Shown here piece after piece: positions 47,363-59,149 of a stretch of 64,000 nucleotides of DNA. The stretch is from Prostheceraeus crozeri. Its lineage: Eukaryota; Platyhelminthes; Polycladida; Euryleptidae. Under the pieces are notes generated by a model. The model searched no databases, was not told where the DNA came from, and worked only from the letters and a program-made list of their open reading frames with translations. The first letter of the stretch is position 1. Each line of letters begins with the position of its first letter. The position numbers and the translations under genes were made by a program. Location of the stretch: contig CAJQUW010010335.1 in NCBI GenBank assembly GCA_907163375.1, positions 124,001 through 188,000 of the forward strand, in the 5' to 3' direction.

Positions 47363-47623
47363 AAGAGCTAAAAACTTTAAGCGAAAATTTAAGCAAAACT
47401 TTATTAAACAAAGCTTTATTGAACAAAACTTTATTAAACAAAACTTAAAACGGATAGATGTCAGACAACAAAGCAATAAAAAATAATTTGTTCAGTAAAA
47501 TGTTTTTGTTGTATTCCAATGTTACCACAAAATTCAAATATTATATTTTAAAGATGGATAAAATTAGAGCTGATAATTTCAAAAGAATAAAACAATTAGA
47601 AGAGTTAATAAAAAGTAAATATT

Positions 47624-48393
47624 ATGAAAGAAAATCATCTTCAACATAGAATGATAAAAGCTGGTATTCAATCTGATATGTTTGAAAAAATGCAGCAAAC
47701 CGAGCAAGTAAAAACTGATTTTGAAAAAACTATGAAACCATTTAAAACTCTTGAAAAAGAAAGTACAAATAATGATAAACATATTAATATAACAGATCCA
47801 GAACACAAAACTATATTAGATGACTATGGATTACTAGAATCAAACATTAATAAGAAATTACCAAAATCTATGCAATTTGAACATTCTATTTCATTTATAG
47901 ATGGAAAAACAATACCTAGATTTTATCTCGGACAAAAAGAAATATTTCCACAACCTTTTCGAGGTTTAATTTTTTCACAAGATAAATCTCCTTTCAATTT
48001 AGATAGAAATTTTGTTGATCTTTAAAGAGGAGCAGATTTAAAAAATTATGCTGTAGGAGATCTCATAAAATATAAAGCTATGTTAGATATAGTTGGTGCA
48101 GTAAAATCTCTTAGACGTTATAAACAATTAGAAAATTTATTATCAACGGGAGTTAAAGTAGGAAAAGGTTTTAAAACAGAAACAACTGTATTTTTACCAA
48201 AACAGAAACAACTGTATTTTTACCAGATGATCCGCAAGAATTACTAAATAGATTAAATATTTTAATATCGGCAATAAAAGAAGGACATAATTCTAGTTTC
48301 AATGAAATTCATGCTATATTGAAAAGACTGTTAGAAAAGAAGATTTTAAATGAAGAGGATTATAAAAGTATAGCTGAAATATGTTGTTTCTAA
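47624..48393 (+). CDS. Unknown Polinton B gene, broken
   Basis: The first part is a helical N-terminus (FEKMQQTEQVKTDFEKTMKP) followed by a short beta-like part (ISFIDGKTIPRFYLGQ). More coding-like sequence on the same strand runs to about 48390 (LIKYKAMLDIVGAVKSLRR, FNEIHAILKRLLEKK). The family is not recognised. Position just before the penton gene suggests a role in the virion or DNA packaging, but this is only context. Broken about twice. Confidence 0.4.
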
Positions 48394-48433
48394 TTTTTAT
48401 AAAAAATATTCATTTAAATTTTTTAGTTAAAAA

Positions 48434-49237
48434 ATGTCTTCGAGAGAATTATCATCAGTTGATTTTGACAAAATTAATAATCATTTAGAAAATTTGACAG
48501 AGATTTTGGGTTCATCAAAATTTAGTACGACGTTAACAATTATAACAACTACTTCATCACACACTTGTAATTTAGAACCCATTCTACATTTGGAACAAAA
48601 TAAAAATTATCAAATTGCATTGACTAGTTTCTCCACATTTAACACTATTCAAAACGTTATCAAAGATGTGAATGATCAATTTAGATATTCTACTGATAAA
48701 GACAAAACATGGAAAATACAAACTTTTCTTCCTGGTTCTTACGAAGTTGAATCAATATCAAATGAAATTAATAGACATTTAGGTATACCATTTAAAGATA
48801 AGAAACAATTACATTTTGCAGTTGAACCGGCAGTTAATAAATTTTCTCTTACTTTAGACGAAAATCATCAAGTTGATTTTAATCATGATAGATCATTGTC
48901 AAAGCTATTAGGATTTAATAAACAAACCTATAGTCAAGGTTATCATTTAGGTGAGAAGATTCCAAAAATAACTGAAATAAATTCAATTGTTGTACATTGT
49001 GACATTATTGAAGGAGGATATATAAATGGTAAATTGTCAAATTTAATATTCAGTTTTCCAGCTTTTACTGTACCCATTGGTTATAGATTAAATGTATTTC
49101 CACAAACATTAATATATTTTCCTATTACAAGAAAAACTATTAGCAACATTAACATTAGAATCACTGATGAGAAAGGACAAGAAATAAATTTTGGAGGTGA
49201 AGAGATTATGATAGATCTTTTGGTTCGGGAGGTATAA
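48434..49237 (+). CDS. Penton-like minor capsid protein
   Basis: A 267-residue open frame starting at AAAATG. It reads like the Polinton/adintovirus minor capsid (penton) protein, a single jelly roll placed at virion vertices. Seen: an N-terminal strand pattern (SSHTCNLEPILHLEQNKNYQ, IALTSFSTFNTI), the 'PGSYEVESISNEINRHL' block typical of the family, and a beta-rich C-terminal half (LSNLIFSFPAFTVPIGYRL, IYFPITRKTISNINIRI). It lies directly upstream of the packaging ATPase, as in other Polintons. Identification is from pattern and context; no structure could be computed. Confidence 0.65.
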   Translation: MSSRELSSVDFDKINNHLENLTEILGSSKFSTTLTIITTTSSHTCNLEPILHLEQNKNYQIALTSFSTFNTIQNVIKDVNDQFRYSTDKDKTWKIQTFLPGSYEVESISNEINRHLGIPFKDKKQLHFAVEPAVNKFSLTLDENHQVDFNHDRSLSKLLGFNKQTYSQGYHLGEKIPKITEINSIVVHCDIIEGGYINGKLSNLIFSFPAFTVPIGYRLNVFPQTLIYFPITRKTISNINIRITDEKGQEINFGGEEIMIDLLVREV

Positions 49238-49333
49238 ACTCCCACGCGAAGCTAGAGAAGTTTAATTTTCTTCTTCTTATTATTCTTCTTCTTTAAAAAT
49301 AAAGAAATTAAAAATAAAATTTTTTATTAAAAA

Positions 49334-50100
49334 ATGAGTGAAGTGCCCACATTAAATAAAAAAACCCTCAAATTTAATCATCATCCAAATTTATCTAATA
49401 AAGTTTTGTCAGTTATTTGCGGAAGATCAGGTTGTGGTAAAACGTATCTATTATTTAAAATTCTCACGACTCCAAATTTTTTGGATTATAACAATCTTAT
49501 AATTTATACAACAACAGCAGAACAACCCGTCTATCAATTTTTAAAATATGGATTTGAAAATAATCTTAAAAAACAGCAATTGCCTCATTATTCAAAGAAT
49601 ATGAAAAATCTGAAGATGAAGAAGGAATAAGTTCGTGGTGTGAAGAAGCAGCAAAAAATAATCAGTTAGTTGAATCCAATAAAAATAAGCATATAAAGAT
49701 ACAATTAATAGATGATAGTGGTAATATGCAAGATCCTAGTAAACTAGATAAAAGAATGAAACATTGTGTAATTTTTGATGATTGTGTTAATGATAGAAAT
49801 CAGTCAGTTCAGAGAAATTATTTTACAAGAGGTAGACATAATAACTGTAGTGTTTTTTATTTAACACAAAGTATGTATTCATTAGATGGAAGTGTTATTA
49901 GGAAGAATGCAAATATGTTTATACTATTTGAAATAAATGCAAGAAACTTAAGTGATTTTTTAAGAGATTTATGCGTAAGAAATAAAGATGAATTTAGACA
50001 ATCGTGTAACAATGCTTGGTCAAAAGATTATGGCTTCATTACAATTAATATTGATAAAAAAATTCATGATAGAGTTATAGAACATTTGTTTACCGAGTGA
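49334..50100 (+). CDS. FtsK/A32-type genome packaging ATPase, broken
   Basis: Walker A is ICGRSGCGKTYLLFK (residues about 29-43) and Walker B is HCVIFDDCVND in the second half, with the following sensor-like RGRHNNCSVFYLTQS. This is the Polinton packaging ATPase family (HerA/FtsK, A32-like), which drives DNA into the capsid. Total size about 250 residues is normal. Broken about once. Confidence 0.8.
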
Positions 50101-50181
50101 TAAAAATATACAAATATAGTGTTATAATATTTTTTTAATTTTATATATATATCAAATTTGTCTATCTTAGAAATTAGAAAA

Positions 50182-53100
50182 TTAAAAAGGTAAAGTAGTT
50201 ATTCCATCAGGTAAAATTTTTCTTTTGTCATCAAATGGATCTAATGCTAATTTATGTTCTTCTTTTAAATACATTTTATGTTTCTTTGAATTAAGTCTAT
50301 AATTACATGCTGTTTTTATTTCATTATTAAATAATACATTTTTATAATCTTGAAATGTTATTTGATTAGCCACTGATGCCTTTGAAATATTTTTTAATGT
50401 TTTATGTGTTTTAATATTATTAGTTGTGTTATAACAATGACATGTAGATTTTAAAAATATAGCTTCTGTTATGAAATCTTCATTTCCTAAGTCATCTTTT
50501 ACTTTACATAATTCTGAAGGATGAATGATATCTTTTATTTTATTAATTTCTTCATCAAGTGAAGAATTATGCGGTACTGTTAATTCTAAGAAAACGGAAT
50601 CCGTATCTGTAAAGTGTAGTTTATAATTTTTGCCATAAGCAGGTGCTAAATAATCATATATAAATCTATACATAAATAGCTTAGCTAGTTCTAATATAAT
50701 GAATCCAATAAAATTAAACTTATCATGTTTTACGCTGATTCGGCGTAAATGTACAGCACATAGTTCATCACTAAATCTAGTAGTTTTTTTATATGTAGGT
50801 TTCCTTGTTAAATTTTGAAACCTATCTTTATCATAAACTATTTCAATATTTTGTCTATTACGCACATTTTCTAAAGTCTTACCATAAAATGCATTATTCA
50901 TTAATTTGAAGAACACGTTTCCAAAATCATCTTTATTTCTTTTAGCTATTTTACGTTTTTCAATATTGAACTCTATATAATTTTTTAACCATTTAGATTT
51001 TTGATAGAATAGTTTTCGATGTATTTTGGTGAGAATCATTCCATGTTCTAAATACCAATCCAACATTCTTCCTTCAATAACATACTTTCCTTTATTACCT
51101 TGTGTCAACATAAGTTTTTTTGTTGGTCTGTATTTCTTAGGAATTATAGACTTTTTGATAATCTGAAAAATCTTCTATATTGGGAATTTTGTTTTCGGGA
51201 CAGAAAGGAAAATATTTTGTTTTATCTTTTATTTCATCAGGATATACTAAATCAACTTCATATATATAACCAAAATTATAATTTCCATCATGTGTTTTTT
51301 GATAATCAAGAATATTACACCATAACATTTCACCTGTTGGTAATTCTTGTATCATGCAAGAAGAATATAAGCTATTAAAATCATAATATAACAAATAGTT
51401 TTCTCTCATGTATTCATTAACTGCTGCTTGACTCTCTTCATTTGATATAAGTCCTTCTAGATTTTGATTAAACAATTTTATAAACTGATCGCTTTCGTCT
51501 GGAGATAAAGGTTTCATTATTCCATAATCATCAGGATTTACTTTTTTATTGTAACACTGTACATAACGATTACCTAAAGCTGATGAAACTCCACCTCTAA
51601 TTCCAGATTCAAAAAATAATAATTCATCATATGCATTTTCTTTATAATGTTTAAGTTTAACACCAGTATGTTTTAATCCTGCTAACCATGTTAAACCTGG
51701 TGTAGAATAACAATAACATGGATCTATTCCATAATATTCTAAACAAATATCACGAAAGTTTTCAAAAAGATCAGTAAGGATTAATACATCTATCTGAAGA
51801 TATTTCATTGTATAATCATACATTGTCCTACAATCTAACTCTCTCCAATTCTTCTCAGCTTCTGCATAGTCTTCTTCGGATAATTTTGATTGTTTTAATA
51901 TTGATTTAAATTTATTTATTGGAGGAAGTTTTTCTTCTTTCATTATTTCATTTATTCTATTTATATCAGTCTTCGACTGTGAACCGCAGGTTATGTCTCC
52001 AGTTATATATTCATATGGAAATATGCATTTTAAAGGTTTTAAATTATATTTATTTAATATTTTACATTGTTCAGGTTTCAAAGTTTTCTCCATAACATCT
52101 AATGAATAAGGAGTAAAAAATCTAAATGCATCTAAAATTCTAATACAACCTAATTGCATTGAAAATATTCTTCTTCTGTTTTACATAGTACATTTATTTG
52201 TTGTTGTTGTAATTTTTCAGATGAAAATAAATCTTTCATTACTAGATGGAAATCATATTTAGAACCATTGTAGAAATATAAAGGAACAAAGTTATATTTA
52301 AATTTATTAGCATTAAGATTACAAGAATTATGTGCTGCACCTCTATATAATCCATTTAGATGATCATGATCTTTTACTTTATCATTATATCTACCTCTAC
52401 CATTTTTATAATTTTTTGTAAATATTTTTCCACAGTAAAAACATTTTGTTTCATTATTAAAATTTAATTTTTCTTTTTCTGTTAATGGCATCATTGGTAT
52501 ATTTATTCCAAGCAATTGTGAAAAATAATTTTGTAATTCTTCTACTTTCTTTGTAAACATTTCTGAACTATCTTCACCATAGTATTGAAAATATTCTGAT
52601 TTAAATAATTCAGGATAATTTGAATGAATGTACATTCCCCAACATAATGGTTTTTGTTCAAATAAATATTTTTCTTTACTTTGTTCAGGTGCACTTTTTT
52701 CTTATTTACCATTAAAAGAATTTTGTGTTATGTAAACATTATATGCTTCGAAATCACAATAAATAGTAAAGGGTACTTTATTTTTTCAAATAATGTCTAT
52801 TATAAATTAAATAATCATCTTTAGGAAAAGTATTTTCAACTGCTTCATTTTGTTGACAATTCTCTAAATGTCTATTCATTTCTTCTTTAGTTCTAAAGCT
52901 CGTCATACATAGGAGACAGGGAAAATTAGCATTATCTGAAGTTTTTGTAAATATAGAAACATCTTTACACAATATAAAATGATCCTGATAATATAGTATA
53001 TTCGCTTGTGCTGATTGTTTTGTTTGTTTTAATTTTTCAAATTTATCTTGATATATTTTATGTGTTAAATCGATATATCTTTGTAAATCTTTTTCAGACT

Positions 53101-54161
53101 GTTGATAATTTTGATTTGATATTTGTGGCTGATAATTATATTCTTTATCATATTGTTCTTTATATTGTTGTTGACATTTTTTTAAACCTTCATTTATTTT
53201 TTGATTGGTTTCATTTTCTTCATTATTTAATTCTTTATTGCCTTCATTTAATTTTTTAATTGTTTCTATCTTATTTTGATATTTATGGTGATATTCTTGT
53301 AGTAACATTTTTAATTGTTGTTGATAATCTGTTTTACATTTTTGTAAACTTTTATTTAAATTTTGTAATTTTTGTTGATATTCTAAAGATAAAGATGAAT
53401 AATCGGAATCATAATCATAATTATAATTACGTCCTTTATAATTATTATGATTAATCATTATTGGTGATAATGTTTTATAATTTCAAATTTTTCAGTACAT
53501 ATTATATTTCCTTGGTAAAAAATATTATGATGCATGTAATTTCCTCTATCATTATATACTATTTCTGATTGACATAAATTTTTATTATTCAAATAAAATT
53601 TTTTTGAATCTGAGTAAATGGAGTAATATCACCAATAGAAACATAATTCACATTTAATTCAAAAACATTTACTTCTATTAAATTTTTATTCTTTTTGTGA
53701 AACTTTGTTAGCTTATTATAATCATATGGAAATTCATCTAAGCCATCAGAGAGATCAAATTCATTTATGTATTCTTCTTTATTATAATGACTTAGTCTTT
53801 CTTTGTGATATTCTGCAGGATGCAAATGTGCTATAATACTCCACAGAAAACAATAATCATCTTCATTTTTTATGTTGATTATTTGTGGTGAACTGAAAGC
53901 GAAAGGAACATAACTACCACCAGAATTATTTTTGTATTTATCAATTACCATTTTCTTAGATAGTATTTTAACAAATCTCCAACCAGATTCACGTAACTGG
54001 GCTTCAATTATACAATTTTCTAATTTAAGTATCATTTGTTCAAATATGGGTTGTATATCATTTACATTATGAATTTCTTGTGAATTTGTAAAATGTCCTT
54101 GTATTATTTCTTCAGGAATTCCATCAGGTCCATTTTTTGTATAAAGTACTTCTACATTCAT
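50182..54161 (-). CDS. Protein-primed DNA polymerase B, fossil in several pieces
   Basis: Minus-strand order: N-terminal region (53589-54161) with ESGWRFVKI and DDYCFLWSIIAHLHPAEYH; a coiled-coil, Gln-rich stretch plus C2H2 finger (52778-53458; FPCLLCMTSFRTKEEMNRHLE); the HDH cluster region (52150-52635; KVKDHDHLNGLYRGAAHNSC, FYNGSKYDFHLVM); exonuclease/TPR region (51137-52159; YLQIDVLILTDLFENFRDIC, FFESGIRGG, YDFNSLYSSCM); and palm/thumb (50182-51111; FKLMNNAFYGKTLENVR, FTDTDSVFLEL). The C-terminal set includes the DTDS catalytic motif. It replicates the element from a terminal protein primer. About five breaks. Confidence 0.85.
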
Positions 54162-54281
54162 TTAACATTTGAAAGATTTTCTAAATATATTATAAAAGTT
54201 TGTTAATACATTATAAAAAGTCTCATCGGTTTCATTATGTTCAACAGATTCATTAAATAAATATTTTATATCTTTTACCGC

Positions 54282-54600
54282 TTAATCGGTTTTTTTAGTT
54301 TCATCAAATTCATCTATTTCGTTAAATTCATCAGTATCGCTAAATAAATATCTTCCAGCTGGTACATGTTCATCTTTACTATTAAAAACTTTTTTATATT
54401 CCGAATATGAATAATCATCAAATATTTTTTTAACTTTTATATCAGTAGGTAATGTTTCTAGATAGTTTTTATAATTATTTGATTTTAATATATTTCCTTC
54501 ATCAACTCGATCTACATTTTGTAAATGCAATTTACTTTGTAAATGAGATTGATAACTTCTTTTTGTTTGCAACTTTTTTTACATAAGTTACAATAAAACT
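54282..54600 (-). CDS. Small C2H2-like protein of Polinton B, fragment
   Basis: The start of the frame reads KRSYQSHLQSKLHLQ, with cysteines just upstream, resembling the second half of a C2H2 finger (H-x5-H). It is followed by an acidic tail (DTDEFNEIDEFDETKKTD). Probably a remnant of a small zinc-finger protein upstream of PolB; weakly supported. Broken. Confidence 0.35.
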
Positions 54601-54746
54601 TGGTATTTTCATTTTTTTTAAAATTTTTTAAAGAAAAAATTTGTGTTTTTATTTTAGATATAAACATTCTAATATCAAGGTCTTGAGAGTTATTTTATAT
54701 TATTATATATTTCACGTTCTTTAGATATTTTATTTTCTTTATCACA

Positions 54747-55952
54747 TTAAGTTTTATCATATAACGTTTTATCATATAACGTTTTATCAAAAGATAATTT
54801 AAATTTATTTTCACTAACTATTGATTCTTCATCATCATCATAAATTGATTCTTCAGCATCATAAATTACACCTTTTGGTATAGGATGCCATTCCCTGATA
54901 GGAATATCTAATTCTAAATTATATTTATTATTTGATAATAATATAATAGAGAAAAATATTGGTCTTTGATCTCTTTTGGAAAATTTAATAACGCTACCAT
55001 AATCTGAATCATTTTTAGTTTTTATTAAAGATGATAAAATTTTAAATTGATTAGATGTAAATCCTAATTTAAATTTTGTAGACCCGACACATAGTTGTTT
55101 AATAGTATCTTCAACTATTCCATCATTATTATTTTCAATTGTAAGAAAATGAAATTTAGACAAATTTTGATTATATGTAGTATTAATATCATGTTGAGAT
55201 GTAAATTCTTCTTCACTTACATTTCTATAATTACTAATATTTTTATAATCTTTGTTACCATTTACACCTTTTTCAGATGTTTCAGAATCATCATCTATAT
55301 TGTCATCATCATTATTATTATAAGATTCTTTAAAATTATTATGATTATGATTATGGTCATTGTTAATAGTATAAGGTGTTGTCCACATATAAATTTTTTC
55401 TTGTTGTGCTGAACCATTTATATAAGATTTTAACAAATTAACATTTAAATTTGAATATAGTCCTATATAAGTATCATTATCATATCTTTGAGGCATTTCT
55501 ACCATTTCACTTTTATAAACAGTATCTCTGTAATATACTTGACATAATAATTCTTCATTATGTTTTTTACTTTCAATATGAATATTACATTGATTAAACT
55601 CATCAAGAAATAGTCAAATTTTTTCTTTCGACAAAGATTTTAATTTTTTTACTAATTCCGTAACATAGATGTAATTAATTGTTTTAGTTTCTATCCAATC
55701 TGTATTACTGATTGGGAACACTGCTCTAATAAATCCATAAACATTATTATGACCTATTATAACCATCTTTTCTTCATTCAATTCTACATATGCAACATCA
55801 TTATATTTACTAACAATATCCATAAATTTAATAAATGCATCACCTGGAAATATACAATAATTTGTTTCAATAGAAGGTAAACCTTTAGTCTGTTTATAAT
55901 ATTTACATCTATGCATGGACTTTATTATTATTATCAAAACATTTATTTTCAA
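54747..55952 (-). CDS. Putative sliding-clamp-like (Rad9/PCNA-like) gene, broken
   Basis: Two adjacent minus-strand frames. The upstream one (55614-55952) reads PGDAFIKFMDIVSKYNDVAY, VELNEEKMVIIGHNN, YGFIRAVFP, then YVTELVKKLKSLSK. Its order of elements resembles the first clamp domain of Rad9 ('[37 protein letters not shown]', then 'ILMKSFLSVFRSL'). The downstream one (54747-55505) has an Asn/Asp-rich insert and then FKLGFTSNQFKILSSLIK and RDQRPIFFSIILL, reminiscent of the last clamp strands ('..EFRGLLSF..GRPAIFTI'). A clamp would tether the element's polymerase or manipulate host DNA-damage signalling. This is pattern resemblance only. Broken at least once. Confidence 0.35.
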
Positions 55953-56070
55953 ATCCCGATGATCTCATCGAATAAGAAGAACAGGATGATTTGGGCGAAT
56001 ATAATTTTTTTAAATTTGCTTTTTCCATTTTTTTATTTTTATTAGAAGAAATTATTTTTTTGTTTAAATA

Positions 56071-56541
56071 ATGATGTTACCAAATGTTGGTGGAGGTGCA
56101 TATATCCCGAATAATCGTGAATCAGAAATAGAAATAGAAAATTATATCATGAAAACTGGAGACGTTTTATCTGGTCCATTGCATCTTTCTATTCTTCCGC
56201 AACAAAATACAGAGTTAACAAATAAACAATATGTTGATACACAAATCAATGACTTAAAAGAAAAATATATAAACGATATTTTGGTTCCACTGATGAATGA
56301 ATTAAAGTTGCTTAAACTTAATGACAAATCATTAAACGAAAAATTATTAAAACTTGATAAAAAGGATAGAGAGCTAGAAACAGATATAGCAAAACTTTTT
56401 AAAAAGATTTCTGAACAATCAAAAATTTTAATATTGCTTTCTATAAATTTAAAATCTGCAGTCATTAGAAATAAACTTCAGATACAACTATTGAAAGAAC
56501 AATTAGATGATGAAATAGAAAAACTTCCTGAAAGAATTTAA
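56071..56541 (+). CDS. Fibre-like coiled-coil protein of Polinton B
   Basis: 156 residues. Residues about 28-63 read MKTGDVLSGPLHLSILPQQ then NTELTNKQYVDTQIND, the motif of phage and virus tail-fibre stalks (M-[ST]-G-x-L-x-M … P … D-A-x-[NT]-K-x-YVD). It is followed by an uninterrupted coiled coil (LKLNDKSLNEKLLKLDKKDR…). The arrangement (head motif then long stalk) fits a trimeric fibre or spike. Further coil-forming sequence continues on the same strand to 56921. Host binding is inference. The fibre gene as a whole may be broken. Confidence 0.5.
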   Translation: MMLPNVGGGAYIPNNRESEIEIENYIMKTGDVLSGPLHLSILPQQNTELTNKQYVDTQINDLKEKYINDILVPLMNELKLLKLNDKSLNEKLLKLDKKDRELETDIAKLFKKISEQSKILILLSINLKSAVIRNKLQIQLLKEQLDDEIEKLPERI

Positions 56542-56648
56542 AAAAATTTTAAGCAGTTACAAACTACATTCCAAAAAAGTGTTGATGAATTGAGTTTTAA
56601 AATTACTGAACAAATGAAAAAAACTCACTTAATGAAAAAGTTGATAAA

Positions 56649-56921
56649 ATGAAAACTCCAAAAATCAATTTAGAAAATGAATTAAAGAAAAATTATAAAA
56701 GAAATAAAGAACAGTTAGATGCTGTTAAAAATCAGTTAGATGTTCTCAAAGTTCAATTGAATGCTCTTAAAACGGCGTTGAAGATGAATCAGGAGAAAAT
56801 GCAAGTTAATAGAAAAAAAATTAAAATACATCACACGCTGCTTGACGCAATAGATCAAGTGCAACAGAAAATAAATAAAGTTGTCACGAAGTTGTTGTCC
56901 ATTCACACACGTAAATCTTAA
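56649..56921 (+). CDS. Coiled-coil frame following the fibre-like gene
   Basis: 90 residues of almost pure heptad repeat (LDAVKNQLDVLKVQLNALK … VQQKINKVVTKLLSI). Same strand and character as the coil of the preceding gene; it is either its distal stalk or a separate small coiled-coil protein. Confidence 0.4.
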   Translation: MKTPKINLENELKKNYKRNKEQLDAVKNQLDVLKVQLNALKTALKMNQEKMQVNRKKIKIHHTLLDAIDQVQQKINKVVTKLLSIHTRKS

Positions 56922-57037
56922 TCATAAACGCAAATAATTACCCCCAAATGTCAAATTTTATCCTAAAAAAACCTATGATTTATAAACACAATCTTAAACA
57001 TTTTGCTTTAAATCAAAGAATAGCACATTAACCATCT

Positions 57038-57592
57038 ATGAAATCTGTTTACCATGATAACAATGTAGAAACTATTCAAAAAGAAGGAGATAGTGTAAAC
57101 AGCGGAGCTGGTGTAAACCCCGGAGCTGGAATATTTTCTGGCATAGGAAATATCGTTAACTTGATAAAAAATAATAAAGATCTGATTACATCTGCTGCAA
57201 AAGGAGAAGCTGCTATAGGTAGTACAGCTAGTGCAATATCAAATGCTGTTAAGTCTCAAAATGAATTAAAACAACTAGAAACTATTCGTAAACTTAAGAA
57301 TGATTCTGAAGAACTAAAAAAATTAAAAAAACTTTCAGAGGAAACAAAAAACAAAATTGCTAACATAGCTGCAGGGTCTGAGAGTAAACATGAGAAGAAA
57401 TCAGGCGTAGCCATAGAAATAAAATTATATTTTAGTAAAAATCTTTTTGGGTGTGACAAAATTTTTTTTGTGTGTGAGAAAAACAGAAAAGTCAAATTAG
57501 TTTTTATAAAAATGTCTTCTCTTATCGAAAATAAATTTAGATTAGACGATCCTCCGTTCGTCAGTTATAATCAAAAAAGAATGACTATATAA
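57038..57592 (+). CDS. Gly/Ala-rich amphipathic protein upstream of the capsid gene
   Basis: 184 residues. The middle is Gly/Ala/Ser-rich and amphipathic (GAGIFSGIGNIVNLIKNN, KGEAAIGSTASAISNAVKS), then a helical Lys/Glu stretch (EELKKLKKLSEETKNKI). It ends 9 bp before the major capsid start. The glycine-rich amphipathic segment recalls internal capsid proteins (pVI/pX-like) of adenovirus-related elements; exact identity unknown. Confidence 0.45.
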   Translation: MKSVYHDNNVETIQKEGDSVNSGAGVNPGAGIFSGIGNIVNLIKNNKDLITSAAKGEAAIGSTASAISNAVKSQNELKQLETIRKLKNDSEELKKLKKLSEETKNKIANIAAGSESKHEKKSGVAIEIKLYFSKNLFGCDKIFFVCEKNRKVKLVFIKMSSLIENKFRLDDPPFVSYNQKRMTI

Positions 57593-57600
57593 GAATTGCT

Positions 57601-58845
57601 ATGAATCCCGGTTCTTCCAGTAGAGTGAATACTGGAGGTGATTTAATTTTTGAAGTTGATAATCAGCAGAGTTATTTATATTTACCTGATTCATTTTTAC
57701 ACTGTGAATATTCTTTATATAGTGATGCCAATTTTACAACACCATTACCAGATACCGATAATATTGCACTAGAGAATAATTTTTTTCCAAGATTATTTAC
57801 ACAAATGCGTTTAGATGTTGCAACTCAAAATATAGAAACAATAAGTGATTCTCCAGGTGTAATTGATACAATGCTTAGATTTGTAACAATTGGTGAAAAT
57901 AATAAAAAGTATGAAATCGAAGGTTGGTTTCCTGATACTAATGATGGTATAATTGTTGATGATTTAACTCACGCTGGAACAGATGCAACAGGAATTGCGA
58001 AAGATGTAGAAAATATTGCAAATCATTTAAATAAAACAAACAACAGTACATATAAAGAAAGACGTGAATTTATTAAAAAAAGTAAACAGACAGTAAATTG
58101 GTCATTGTCTCCATTATTCGGATATTTAGATTATGATGAAATATCATATCAATTAAAATTTAAATTAATAATTCATCGTACAGCAAATAATGAATTAATC
58201 TTTTATGGTCAAGACTGGAAAAAAGCATATTTCAAAATTGATAGACTTGAATGGTGGATAAAGCATATTACTCCTAGTTTAGAGGTCGAATTAGCTATTG
58301 CAAATAGATTAAATACTAACAAACCAATTCCAGTAAATTTTCTAAAGCGTACTGCTAGTTCAGTAACTTTTTCCAAACAAAGATTTAACTGGCATTTTAC
58401 TAGAACTTCGAATAATCCAAGATTTGTTTTACTAACATTTCAAAGAAATAATTCTCCAAGTTTTGATAAGAACAACAATCTCTTCCATATTAATACAATT
58501 CGAAGTTTACAAGTTTCATTAAATCAAACCCGATATCCAATTGATCCATTAAGATTCGATGATACCAATAATCAATTTATGGAAGGATATGATGCTTATA
58601 GAAATCTTTGTATAGAATTTGGAGTTGAACCACAATTAACTCCTGGAGATTGGAGACATTTATATCCTGTTTTCTGTTTCAATTTAAGTGCACAATCTGA
58701 AGATATTATCAAGACTGGTTGTGATGTAACAATTAATATTGAAAAGAAAGATTCCACAACTTCATTGATGGCTTATGGTTTATTGCTAGAAGATGTAAAA
58801 TATTCTATTGAAATTCGTAATGAAAAGATGGCTAGGATCGGCTAA
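57601..58845 (+). CDS. Major capsid protein (double jelly roll, hexon-like)
   Basis: An intact 414-residue frame. The order of features matches Polinton/adintovirus major capsid proteins: the N-terminal strand block (LIFEVDNQQSYLYLPDSFLH), the NNFFPRLFTQMRLDVATQNI block, a charged middle with WFPDTNDGIIV, the second jelly roll with LIIHRTANNELIFYG and LEWWIKHITPSLEVELAIAN, and LCIEFGVEPQLTPGDWRHLY near the C-terminus, which is one of the family's best-conserved blocks. It would trimerise into pseudo-hexameric capsomers. Its stop codon lies inside the first of a string of short hairpins (see 58840-58926). Confidence 0.8.
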   Translation: MNPGSSSRVNTGGDLIFEVDNQQSYLYLPDSFLHCEYSLYSDANFTTPLPDTDNIALENNFFPRLFTQMRLDVATQNIETISDSPGVIDTMLRFVTIGENNKKYEIEGWFPDTNDGIIVDDLTHAGTDATGIAKDVENIANHLNKTNNSTYKERREFIKKSKQTVNWSLSPLFGYLDYDEISYQLKFKLIIHRTANNELIFYGQDWKKAYFKIDRLEWWIKHITPSLEVELAIANRLNTNKPIPVNFLKRTASSVTFSKQRFNWHFTRTSNNPRFVLLTFQRNNSPSFDKNNNLFHINTIRSLQVSLNQTRYPIDPLRFDDTNNQFMEGYDAYRNLCIEFGVEPQLTPGDWRHLYPVFCFNLSAQSEDIIKTGCDVTINIEKKDSTTSLMAYGLLLEDVKYSIEIRNEKMARIG

Positions 58846-58926
58846 AGCCTCTGAACAAAGTTCTATAGGCTAGTAACCTGCGGACATTTGGTCCGATGGG
58901 CTGAAGCCTCTGAACAAAGTTCTAAG
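58840..58926 (+). repeat. String of short hairpins after the capsid gene
   Basis: Successive inverted words with 2-5 base loops: GGCTaaAGCC, GAACaaaGTTC, GGCTagtAACC (imperfect), CGGACatttgGTCCG, GGCTgaAGCC, GAACaaaGTTC. The same series recurs at 59507-59598. The capsid stop codon TAA is the loop region of the first hairpin. Confidence 0.8.
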
Positions 58927-59149
58927 GTTAATTAAAATTTTTTGTAACTTAAAATTTTTTCTTAACTACAATAGATTAAAAAAATTCTTAGATTAAAATA
59001 TTTGATAACTTAAAATTTTTTTATTAAAGATGTCGCAAGCGAAAAGTAATAATAATAAAACTGTTGAATTAAAATTACGTAACATTGTTGACTAAAATAC
59101 ACCTAAAACTATTACGATTAACAAAGGTAAATATTACATAAGTAAACCA

